NCBI RefSeq assembly: GCF_023159225.1 | Contig: NC_063181.1 | Span: forward strand, 20,238,073 to 20,302,072 | Length of the DNA stretch: 64,000 bases | Origin: Perognathus longimembris pacificus | Lineage: Eukaryota; Chordata; Mammalia; Rodentia; Heteromyidae | Reading direction: 5' to 3' | Shown here: positions 34,908-44,649 of the stretch, one piece after another | Position numbering within the stretch: the stretch's first letter is position 1 | How the letters are laid out: each line of letters starts with the position of its first letter | Notes under the pieces: generated by a model | Told to the model about the DNA's origin: nothing | Database searches by the model: none | The model's input: only the letters and a program-made list of their open reading frames with translations | Position numbers and translations under genes: made by a program

Positions 34908-35123
34908 GGCTGGGAATGTGGCTTGGTCGTAGAGTACTTGCCTAGCATGCATGAAGCCCAGGATTCAATTTCTCAGAATCACATAAACAGAAAAAGCCAG
35001 AAGTAGCACTGTGGCTCAAGTGGTAGAGTGTTAATGAGCAAGAGATGCTCAGGGACAGTGCCCAGGCCCTGAGTTCAAGACCCAGGACTGGCAAACCAAA
35101 GCAACCAACCAAAGAAATGAAAA
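34908..35123 (+). mobile_element. IDL-Geo SINE, older copy
   Basis: A diverged dimer (GGCTGGGAATGTGGCTTGG, then GTGGCTCAAGTGGTAGAGTG) with an 11-bp target duplication CTAGGCATTAA at 34897-34907 and 35124-35134. Confidence 0.88.
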
Positions 35124-35349
35124 CTAGGCATTAATGCTATGGAACAATGATGTATGCTGTACATCTGATTCATGACCTCTGAAATAATACATGGAAGACG
35201 TATATGTAAAAAGTCTGAAAAATGATTGGAAAAGAGAATATATAAAAATACCAAAGCTAAAAATGTCATTTATTTTCTCAAAGTTTAATAATGTAAACAT
35301 ATGTATTGTTAAAAATAGCTATTAATTATGAAATTGAAATAATAATGAC

Positions 35350-35411
35350 AACAAACATAGAACTACAGAATATTTCAGCACTGCAGAATATTCTGTAGCT
35401 CTATGTTTGTT
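35350..35411. repeat. Hairpin with 25-bp arms
   Basis: Arms 35350-35374 and 35387-35411 are complementary except at one position; the loop is 12 bases. In a minus-strand RNA the mismatch becomes a G-U pair, so that strand would fold into an unbroken 25-pair stem. Size and shape are like a microRNA precursor, though the loop and surroundings do not prove this. Confidence 0.8.
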
Positions 35412-35792
35412 AAATTTCTGGGCAACTAAGAAATTAGATCTTACTTTGGTAATGTTTTTACATAAATATTTGTAATTTTCAAGTTCAGACTAGATTGTTT
35501 TTTAAAGTTTGGTATTGTACTCTTCTTTCAGTAAACCTTATAGCCTCCTTAAATGACCCAATTTTCTCTTCTAAATGTTGAAATTTTAGAACAAATTTCT
35601 CATGGAATATAATCGGAAGGTACCTTTGTAAGGCACCTAATATGAAAATGTGCCTTCAACACAACTGGTAAGAAAACTTGTGAATGTACCCATTGGTATG
35701 TTGGTTTCTTCAATAGAAAAATGTGGATTGTCATGAACAGTTCTTTATCAGTTTTAACTAAAACATTACATATTTCTAGTGAACTGAGAATT

Positions 35793-35829
35793 ATAGACTG
35801 TGGAGTAAATTAGGCTCCACAGTCTGTAT
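35793..35829. repeat. Hairpin with 14-bp arms
   Basis: TATAGACTGTGGAG (35793-35806) pairs with CTCCACAGTCTGTA (35816-35829), with one G-T pair, around a 9-base loop. Confidence 0.75.
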
Positions 35830-36268
35830 TCTTTGCATATAATTTATTTCCTTCTGATAACCGAATCAATGAACTACTTCAATCTGGTTTGCTCTGTTTC
35901 AAGTTTGCTCTGATACACCAAGTATCTCATTGTAATAATTCTGATTATTAATATAATATACACACTGATTATAAAAGTCACCAGATGCTATTGAAAACAG
36001 AATAAACACCATGTCTTAAATTATGTTTCAAAAGAGCATTCATAGTAATTTCCTGGTGTTTGCCAAATCTAAATCTAAGTTCAAGCAGTGTGTAGAGGGC
36101 AGAACTGTTGCCAGTTTTCTGAAAGGTGAACTGTCAATGGAACAGCTGGACTATCACAACCCATACAATGACTCACAAACCTTTGAACCAATTGCATCCA
36201 ACTGTGTCAGTCAGAATTTTAACCAGAGGAATGAATATATCTCTTAGTCAATTAAAAGGTGGCTTTTG

Positions 36269-36470
36269 GGCTGGGGATATGGCCTAGTGGTGAGAGAGCT
36301 TGCCTTGTATACATGAGGCCCTGGGTTCGATTCCCCAGCACCACATATACAGAAAATGGCCAGAAGTGGCGCTGTGGCTCAAGTGGCAGAGTGCTAGCCT
36401 TGAGCAAAAAGGAAGCCAGGGGCAGTGCTCAGGCCCTGAGTCCAAGGCCCAGGACTGGCCAAAAAAAAAA
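36269..36470 (+). mobile_element. IDL-Geo SINE, plus strand
   Basis: A full dimer with a perfect 18-bp target duplication ATTAAAAGGTGGCTTTTG (36251-36268 and 36471-36488) and a short A tail. The open frames over it are SINE sequence. Confidence 0.94.
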
Positions 36471-36488
36471 ATTAAAAGGTGGCTTTTG

Positions 36489-36961
36489 TCACCGTTGTAT
36501 TAAGTAAATTAGTACAAATTCAAAAAGTGATTTATGACATTTTATTAAGTATTTATGAGAAGAATATTTTTATCATGTTTAAGTAGATCTGCAAAGGAGT
36601 TGCCATTTAACAAGACAGTTTGTGAATACCATGAATCTTATCAGTATTATTAAAGATTTGATTTGAGTGTACTTATGCTTTAGCTATGATATTCCTTTAT
36701 TAGTATAATTGCTTATTTTCATTTTCTTCAGTTTTTGTCTTTAATTTTACAAAGGAGTTGTCACTAGTCAAATCAGTTTAGGAATAGAATGTGTCTTGGT
36801 CAATGTCCTCCCTTTGAACTGCTTCACCTCTCACTCCTATACCTGCCTCTAATCTAACTGAAAGAAAAAAGAAATTAAATTGTTCTCAGTGTAACATCTT
36901 TAGAAAAAGATGAATGCTAGAATAAGTTTAATGTGTTAATATTAATAGTTATAACCATACT
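36489..36961. other. AT-rich sequence, no gene seen
   Basis: No gene or recognised repeat. Confidence 0.5.
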
Positions 36962-36972
36962 AATAATCAAGA

Positions 36973-37093
36973 AGGGGCTGGGGATCTGGCTCAGCGGAAG
37001 AGCGCCTGTCTGGTGAGCGCAAGGACCCTAGTTCAGTCCCCAACTCTGGAAAAACAACAACAACCACAAAAAAAAAAAAAAAAAAACCTACAA
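36973..37093 (+). mobile_element. ID SINE, monomer
   Basis: A simple ID element (GGGGCTGGGGATCTGGCTCA, box B GTTCAGTCCC) with CAA/A-rich tail and an 11-bp target duplication AATAATCAAGA at 36962-36972 and 37094-37104. Confidence 0.92.
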
Positions 37094-37104
37094 AATAATC
37101 AAGA

Positions 37105-37557
37105 CCCTCTAACTGTAAATTTTGAATATGTCTTTAAATTCTAGTTACCTTCAGATCACAGAAAATGTTATTTTGATTTTATTTCATAAAGGGATAATTT
37201 TTCCATGTAAATAGTCATATATGAAAACTCTGAAAGGGAAAGAAAAAGTCTTAATAAATGTACTTACCAATACAGTGTTCAGTTCATTTGCCCTATTAAC
37301 TTGATTATATTTTGCTGTTTTTCTTTTCCTAGCTCTTTCTATACTGTGGATATGAATTGCTTCCCTACCAAATATTTGTCTACCATTTTCTCAGTAAAAA
37401 TATTTATTTCTTTATGGTTATAAAATTGGAGTCCCCCTTACTTTGCTTGGGTATTTTTTAGAATTGACTTTTTTCATGCTGTATCCATTGCTGGGTCCCT
37501 GTCAAACGAAAGCCTCAGTCATATGATCCTAGGTCTTTCAAATTCAGCAGCAAATCT
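37105..37557. other. AT-rich sequence, no gene seen
   Basis: No gene or clear repeat. Confidence 0.5.
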
Positions 37558-37571
37558 TTGCTTCAGTTTTT

Positions 37572-37772
37572 TTTTTTTTTGGCCAGTCCTGGGCCTTGGA
37601 CTCAGGGCCTGAGCACTGTCCCTGGCTTCTTCCCGCTCAAGGCTAGCACTCTGCCACTTGAGCCACAGCGCCGCTTCTGGCCGTTTTCTGTATATGTGGT
37701 GCTGGGGAATCGAACCTAGGGCCTTGTGTATCCGAGGCAGGCACTCTTGCCACTAGGCTATATCCCCAGCCC
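37572..37772 (-). mobile_element. IDL-Geo SINE, young copy
   Basis: A full minus-strand dimer with CpGs kept. Target duplication TTGCTTCAGTTTTT at about 37558-37571 and 37773-37786. Confidence 0.93.
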
Positions 37773-38043
37773 TTGCTTCAGTTTTTAAATAAGCTCACTT
37801 AACTTTTTTTTCCAAGGGATTTGCATTTTATTCTAGTAAGACTGTTTAAGAAAACAAGAGAACCAAACTCCATAATCCTCATTAAGGAACCTACAACAGT
37901 ACCTGGCAGGTAGCAAGGGACCAACATGTGCTAACCGTTATTATACATAGTATCCATTTAAGCAAGCAGGGCTTGCTCATGATAGAGCAACACAATGATT
38001 AAAATTTGAGTAATGAAAATATAGTCATTCATCTAATAAGCAT

Positions 38044-38127
38044 TTTTTTTTTTCCAGAGCTGAGGACCAAATTTGGGACCTTGCGCTTGCCAGGCAGGCG
38101 CTCTTCCACTGAGCCAAATCCCAGCCC
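38044..38127 (-). mobile_element. ID SINE, monomer, minus strand
   Basis: T tail, then complement of an ID element (GGGACCTTGCGCTTGCCAGG, CTCTTCCACTGAGCC). An 11-bp target duplication CTAATAAGCAT at 38033-38043 and 38128-38138. Confidence 0.92.
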
Positions 38128-38138
38128 CTAATAAGCAT

Positions 38139-38548
38139 ATTTTTAATCTAGCAACTTTCCCAATACAACAAAAAAAATTAACTTTTATTAATAAGCTTAT
38201 TTCGCTAAGCCAGAGTCGTGTTAGTTAGTTAGATACATGAATTGTTTTGTCTAGAGTAATAAGAACTATTTCCTACTGTAGCCACATAATCTACTGGAAC
38301 TCCAGCAAATGATTGACAGATATATTTGTAATGCTGGGTATAATCATTTCATCTAGGTAGAATTCTAGTCCATCATACTTAGTCCAGAAAACAATTTTCT
38401 TTCTTCTTTTTTTTTTTAAAGTAGATATGGTAATTACACACCCAAGCATTACTAAAGAGGAAGATTCTCTATGGAGTAGACAAAATGAAAGGAGAACATT
38501 TAGAATAGTAGACATCAAAAGAACATGGAAAGACTAGTACTATAATGA
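38139..38548. other. AT-rich sequence, no gene seen
   Basis: No gene or recognised repeat. Confidence 0.5.
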
Positions 38549-38553
38549 CTAAT

Positions 38554-38771
38554 TTGTTTTGTTTTGTTTTGTTTTGTTTGCCAGTCCAGGAGCTTAAAGT
38601 CAGGGCCAGAGCACTGTCCCTGGCTTATTTTTCTTGCTCAAGGCTAGCACTCTACCAAGTGAGCCACAGCGCCACTCCAGCTTTTACCATATATGTGGTA
38701 CTGAGGAATCAAACCCAGGGCATCATGAATATGAGGTGAGCACTTTAAAACTAGGCCATATTCCCATTGCC
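38554..38771 (-). mobile_element. IDL-Geo SINE, older copy
   Basis: A (GTTTT)n tail, then a diverged Geo half and ID-like half. Only CTAAT is repeated at the ends. Confidence 0.85.
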
Positions 38772-38776
38772 CTAAT

Positions 38777-39777
38777 CATTTTTTTTAATCTTAGTATTTT
38801 TATCTCCAGAAAAATAGTGGAATTATGATATGAGATTACATATAGACGACATTCTCTTACCTGAAGAGAAATCCAATAGATAATCAAGTGCAAATTCCTG
38901 AAAGACAAAAACAAAATATCTGAACTTGTAGATTCTTATTAGGTGCTCTGTAAAAATTCTCTTTCTTCAGGGACCATAAACTCTATAATTGATGTACAAT
39001 GAAACAAATAGTTTGGCACAATTTTATAAAACAAAAATCAAAGACAACTAGAGTCTCTCTAAAGTACTTACAATTTAACAATTGGCTATGTAAACAAATG
39101 TTGCTAAAGAAGCTACTGTTCATGAGCTTATTGCCTAGTTAGTTCCAAATTATATTTTAGACATCAACTGATAATTGAAACCTTGGCATTCTAGCAGTAT
39201 CTCAAAATATCTCAGAGTTAGTGAGTCATATATGTGTGAGTCATATGCATTATGAAAAAATAAATTTTTCCAAAGATCTTTACAATTTATGATGCAGACA
39301 AGAAGGAAAATCAGGGAAAAAGAGGTAGCAAAAGGCACTACTAACACAATGCATGTGCCAGAATAATAGAAACCAGTTAATATAATATATGCAGGATGGG
39401 TTTTGCAGGTTGAGTGCTCTTAAGGCATTACCAATGTATGAATTTCTTTCATTGATATCTAGTGCAAAATTTTCTCCAAAATATAACAAGTATGTTATGA
39501 AAAACAATGTGAACTAGTGTATTTGCCAATGTTTCCAATTTTTTTTTTTTACTGCAGTAAGCAGTATAGGATATTCAATATAATTTCCAATTGAATGAAA
39601 ATAGTGGAACGTAGGTCTTTACCATTTACAGGCTTATAAAAGAATCAAATGGAAATAAATTACATGCCATGTGATCAAATATGTTCTTATAAATCAAGCG
39701 GTTAACTTGAATATATTTTCCCGCTTATTATATATGTATATTTTAATTTTTTTCTGGACATTTCACATTGCATTGCT
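38777..39777. other. AT-rich sequence, no gene seen
   Basis: No gene or recognised repeat. Confidence 0.5.
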
Positions 39778-39971
39778 CCTTTTTTTTGGAGGGCGGGGGG
39801 CATTCCTGGGGCTCAGACTCAGGGCTTGAGCACTGTCCCTGGCTTTTGATTGCTCAAGGTTAGCATTCTAACCTCTTGAGCCACAGCACCACTTCTGGCC
39901 TTTTCTATATCAAACCCAAGGCTCCATGTATAGGACACAAGCACTCTACCACTAGGCCACATTCCCAGCCC
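39778..39971 (-). mobile_element. IDL-Geo SINE, older copy
   Basis: T tail and G-rich junction, then CTTGAGCACTGTCCCTGGC (Geo) and CACTAGGCCACATTCCCAGC (ID-like). Part of the ID-like half is deleted. Confidence 0.82.
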
Positions 39972-39991
39972 TACATTTCTCTTTACTTTCC

Positions 39992-39992
<1 letters not shown>

Positions 39993-40051
<59 letters not shown>
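39993..40051. repeat. (AC)n microsatellite
   Basis: A pure AC repeat of about 29 units, long enough to be length-variable. Confidence 0.97.
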
Positions 40052-40053
<2 letters not shown>

Positions 40054-40244
40054 TCTATCACAGGCATGATGAAAACTTACAGCTTTCAGAACTACTGAAT
40101 TATTGTATGAGAACATGAAAAGCAATATTCTTCTACAAATAGAAATTACTATACATTTCTATAATGCTTATTTCTAAGTGAAATGACTACTCTTTGTGCC
40201 CTTTAATGTATAAATTAAATTATACATAATATTTTTCATCATCC

Positions 40245-40395
40245 AGACACCAATAGCTCATGAATGAACTACTCAGGAGATTGAGATCTGAAGATCACAG
40301 CTCAAGGCTAGTAAGAGGAAAAAAAATTCACAATATTCTCATCTTCAATTAACTTACAATAAAACTAGACAGGAACTGTGTCACAAGTTGTACCT
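40245..40395 (+). mobile_element. Degenerate 7SL-type composite SINE
   Basis: ACTACTCAGGAGATTGAGATC, then GAAGATCACAGCTCAAGGC, then TCTTCAATTAACTTACAATA fits the left half and link of the composite SINE. The right half is hardly recognisable. Confidence 0.45.
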
Positions 40396-42395
40396 TGCCA
40401 AAATTACATAAGAAGAGAAAGAGAGAGAGAGAGAGAGAGTCACAGGGAAACAGAGAAACAGAGAGACAGAGAGATAGTTCAAGCCTCATTCCTAGCATAC
40501 ACATTATACGTACTGTCCCTCAATTGAAAGTTTTGTATTCGGAGACAGGACTTTTCAATCACATAGACATTAATGTTAAAATGAAACATTTGTTTACTAT
40601 AAACATTTCCTAGTACAATGTCAAATTAAATAATGACATTTTATGTTGACTATGAGAAGACAGTACTGACCCACTCATAAAGGACACTTTCATTTTATTA
40701 AGTTTAGAGATTTGCTTTTCTAAAATGCCTTCCTCCTCTCATTAATTTAATTAAATTTATTTTTGCATGTACGTTAAATAGTGCTGGTTATAATAATTAA
40801 TCATTATATTGCTATCTTGGTGATTTCCCTAATGACTCATCCTCAATCATAAAACAATGTGTTAAGGAAAATAAAAGGAATTATAAATTAAGAAAACACT
40901 TAAGAAGGTATGTCAACTCATGATATTTCATTATTTATGTGATTTTCATTTAAATGAAATACAAATAAATGAATGCAGTGACACACCATTAGTATTTCTG
41001 AAATGTTATTGCCACATGCCCTAAGTATAATTGGCTGTCTGTTAAGGGACAGAAATTATTGTAGGAAGAACTCATATGTCTAATCATAGCTGAAAAACAG
41101 TATTTAAAATCCAGTATATATTTGTGTGCATGGAATACTAAGAATCAGTGTAATTACATATTAGAATATGGCTAGGGAAAAATGGCAAAGCAGGGGTCAA
41201 TATAATGATCTAGTTTTCAGAGGACCTTCATGGCTCTCTGATCACCAACTAGGCACCTTCAGAAGGTATGGCTTTTATATCTCCAGGAAACTACTAGTAC
41301 ACTAAGCAAGAACTTACTTGTGACATTAAGTACACCCCAGCAATGGAAATGTGATGAATATTAAAATGCCATCAGAAGTTCACAATATTTCTTAATCCTT
41401 ACTTTTCACATACTAAAGCACTAGTTTCAATGGAACCCCAGTGAGCTGAAACAGTTAATAAAACATTGTGCTGCCCCTTATATCACCATTTTAGAAGAAA
41501 ATACAGAAATGGTAAGGAGTTTCACATGGAAACACTTATTAGAAGAATGGTATACATAGTAAATCCAAAGACTATATTAACTTAGTCATAATTTGGCCAT
41601 ATTAACACATACACCTAGAGTATATTTCCACATAGATCATACAAATTTTTCAAAAACATCAAATGTATGTTAAAACATCCAGAAGAATAGATGCATAGAT
41701 TCTGTAACTAATGTATCTACAATCAAATGGCTGAGCAAAAATTAAGTCTCCTGAAGAGGAGAATTCAGTCAATAATTGTTTTTAAATTGAGACAAGGATA
41801 TAATTTTTAATAAAAAAAAAGAACATGTAATAAGTAAAGCAAGAAGCACTTGAGCAAGCTTTAGGAGGATGGAATGTTAAAGGTGAAACTGGTAATGCAG
41901 ACAAAGAAGCTAACTTGAACCTGTTTCCATGCTAATTAATAGTCTAGCCAGAATTGTCTGGGAATACCTGGTAAACTTGTTAAAGAAATGACACCAAAGA
42001 ATTTGAAACTAATCAAAGTGAAGAGTCCATTTACAATAGCTGCAAAGATATCTGGGACATGTAAAATACTACACAGACCACACTGGGCTGGGTCCCAAGA
42101 GACAAAAGACAGCTTCCAGAAAGTTTGATAGACTAAGTATGGTCTAGTGGCCAACAGTAGAAGTGAGACAGGCTTGATTCAGATTTGCTTTTATAAAAGG
42201 ATAAACTATTTCAGCCAAGTAGGTACCAGAGAGAAATTGTCATTTAAAAACTTAACTGTTGTGCATGTGACAGAGATCTTTAGTAAAGTCCTTCCTATAG
42301 ATATTGAAAGCATGGGTAAAAATTAGTAAAAGCGGCATTAACATATATCAGTGTCTTCAGTGTTGTGCCAATTTTGGACTCATTATTGCTTAATT
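40396..42395. other. AT-rich sequence with a GA run
   Basis: 40414-40480 is GA/CAGAGA-rich. The rest has no recognised gene or repeat. Confidence 0.5.
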
Positions 42396-42416
42396 CTCTG
42401 TCTCTCTCTCTCTCTC

Positions 42417-42482
<66 letters not shown>

Positions 42483-42484
42483 TA
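42396..42484. repeat. Compound (CT)n-(TA)n microsatellite
   Basis: CTCTCT units followed by a long TATATA stretch with ACATA and GTATA interruptions. It sits against the T-tail side of the next SINE. Confidence 0.93.
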
Positions 42485-42676
42485 TTTGCCAGTCCTGGAT
42501 CTTGAACTCAGACCCTGAGCACTGTTCCTGGATTCCTTTTGCTCAAGGTTAGCACTCTATCATTTGAGCCACAGCACTACTTCTGGCTTTTCCTGTATAT
42601 GTGGTGCTGAGGAATCGAACCCAGGGCTTTATGTATGCTTTGCAAGTACTCTACGACAAAGACATATTCCTAGCTC
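42485..42676 (-). mobile_element. IDL-Geo SINE, minus strand
   Basis: Minus-strand dimer (TTTGCCAGTCCTGGATCTTG, then ATTTGAGCCACAGCACTACT, then GGAATCGAACCCAGGGC). It is moderately diverged. Confidence 0.88.
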
Positions 42677-42678
42677 CT

Positions 42679-43707
42679 CATGGTATCTTAATCCATAATT
42701 GTTTAATTTCTGTCAGAAGGTGATTCTAACATCTACGGAATTATTTCATAAAAACATACATGTTAGCAAATTCCAATTGCTTTTATGTTCACCCACTTTT
42801 ACAGTTATATTTATAGTGTTTCTTGGCTCTAATCTTTGTATAAGTGCTATTTATAAGGTCATTTTATTCCACTTATTAACCACTCTGCTTTCAAACCTAT
42901 TGTTGTAATTCCAAATCATTCACTGTTAATTTTATTTCTCCTAGATATAAAAAATAGAGCCCAGCATTCCAAATCCTTATTTAAAAGTTTCTGCTTCTCC
43001 GAGAATATACTGACCTTCCTACTCCAATTCTGCATCAATTAATCCTACAATCACTGAGTTTTTCACCTTTGTAAAACAGTAAAACAGGACATTTATTTTT
43101 CACATAGTTCTACCAATAGGATTCAGTGAAAATTCAGGATTTCAATAAACTTTCTTCAATTTTCTAGTTTCCTTGCAAGTTCGATATTAACTTTGTAAAG
43201 TGTTTAATGGCTTCAATTTTCCACCTCTTTCACACATTCCCATGTCATGACGCTTAATCAACTACATATACATTTAGATGGCATCTGAAACATTTCTTAT
43301 TTCTCTGCTACCTCAGGGGGATGACATGCTTTGACATCTCTTGCTTTGGTTTTGCTTTGTTTTAGTCTTTAGATTTAAGACTAATTTCTTTCTTTCCTTC
43401 TTTTTTTCTGCCTCAGGTTAATTTGAAATTTCTTTCATTTTAAAGATGAGACAGATTTCAATCGTCCTCACCTTAATTATATGGCATATAAGAACACTTG
43501 CAATTCTCCAAGAAGAGAGACATGATTTTGCATAATTCATCTCAATGAAAAATTTGTAATATGTGTCTAGACATAATAAAACATTGTGCAGGTTGATTTA
43601 ATGAATACATAAATAGAAAGTGTAATTTAAATGAAGCATTTCACAAAGAAGAAAAAGGAGTGTCAATGTCTAAGTTCATGTAGCCTTACACTCTTCAGTA
43701 TAATTGT
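42679..43707. other. AT-rich sequence, no gene seen
   Basis: No gene or recognised repeat. Confidence 0.5.
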
Positions 43708-43719
43708 AGACTTTGTGTA

Positions 43720-44637
43720 CCCTGTCCTGTGGTTGTACCTTCACTGTCTCTGTATCTTATCTGAGTACATTGGAAACCGTGTATACAGGTATTAGAACTA
43801 GGAAATAGAAATGGAATACCAAAATCAAGAGACAGAGTAAAAAAGACAAATGACTACAAAAGCAATATTTGCAAAACTGTTTGATGTAACTGAACTGAAC
43901 AACTCATGGGGGGGAGCGGTAGGTGTGGGGCATCAGCTTGGCCTTGAGGAGGAGAGGGCAGTCCCGAGATGCTGTCTCTCCTCCCGCCCTGGGGCTGTGT
44001 GGTTGTTAGCCACTCCTACCCCCTTCCGGGTCGGAAACCGGAAGAGGTAGCTAAACCAGCCCCACCCTCTGTCTGTAAGCAAGTGTGCCACAATGGCACC
44101 CACGGAGCCCAGGGGGGGCAGTCCTATGGAACATGATGTTAGCCTTGGAGGAGGTCCTAGGGTGTCGCCCTTGGATGGACAGCTTATCAGTCAATCGCTA
44201 ATACCTAGCTAGGCACTCCAAGCCCCTCCCCTTGCCACCGTCATTACTGCTACAAATGTATTTGCCCTTCCCATTACTAAATGGAATTCCAAGGAGCTTT
44301 CCCCAGGAAGCCAGCCTGTCCCGCGCCTTTGCTCTTAGCGAGTCAAAGGGGGGGAAGGGCGTCTCCGCATTCACACAAGGTCCGAGGCTTTTACGTGGCC
44401 CTCATTCTGGCTTTGCCCCCTGCTGGTCAGGCGGCTTATGCACAAGGGTGAAAGGGGCCACACGGGAGGTAAAAGGCCCGACCGGGTTGGGGGAGTGGGG
44501 GGAGGGAAAGGAGGAGGGTGGAGGGGGAATGAAGGAGGAGGTAACAAACAGTACAAGAAATGTATCCAATACTTAACATATGAAACTGTAACCTCTCTGT
44601 ACCTCTGTTTGACAATAAAAATTTGATTAAAAAAAAA
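43720..44637 (+). mobile_element. L1 3' UTR carrying a CpG-rich block
   Basis: A 5'-truncated L1 3' end (starts CCTGTCCTGTGGTTGTACC, ends GACAATAAAAATTTGATTAAA). It is flanked by a 12-bp target duplication AGACTTTGTGTA (43708-43719 and 44638-44649). Its purine tract is split by the GC-rich block at 43917-44488, so it is much longer than its sisters, such as the one ending at 2254. Confidence 0.85.
43917..44488. other. CpG-rich block of about 570 bp inside an L1, origin unknown
   Basis: GC content and CpG number (more than 20) stand out sharply from the rest of the window. GGGGGAG occurs at both edges (43910-43916 and 44489-44495), but in a G tract this may be chance. It holds an inverted pair of ETS-type sites, CTTCCGG (44023-44029) and CCGGAAG (44038-44044). 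There is no TATA box, AATAAA, TG...CA end or long open frame that I recognise. It could be an L1 5' UTR or promoter fragment, a copied CpG-island piece, or part of a particular L1 subfamily. Confidence 0.6.
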
Positions 44638-44649
44638 AGACTTTGTGTA

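Larger units (their letters stand above)
35135..36250. other. AT-rich sequence with two hairpins
   Basis: No gene is supported. Two inverted repeats are listed separately. The plus-strand frame at 36023-36247 (74 codons) is open but has no recognisable motif. Confidence 0.5.

Noticed and set aside
36023..36247. 74-codon plus-strand frame resembling a coding piece
   Set aside because: No recognised protein, no splice sites or start context; kept only as unassigned sequence.
36259..36507. 82-codon open frame
   Set aside because: It is IDL-Geo SINE sequence read through; similar frames at 50798-51157 have the same cause.
36973..37045. Possible tRNA-Ala gene
   Set aside because: Box A and B are present, but the element has an ID-type body, A tail and target duplication, so it is an ID SINE.
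39993..40051. Possible regular array such as CRISPR
   Set aside because: It is a plain dinucleotide microsatellite with no spacer structure; CRISPR is not expected in this mammalian DNA.
43850..44576. Open frames over the CpG-rich block (43850-44050, 44232-44576)
   Set aside because: They start or end in L1 3' UTR and change composition at the block edges; high GC alone keeps frames open.
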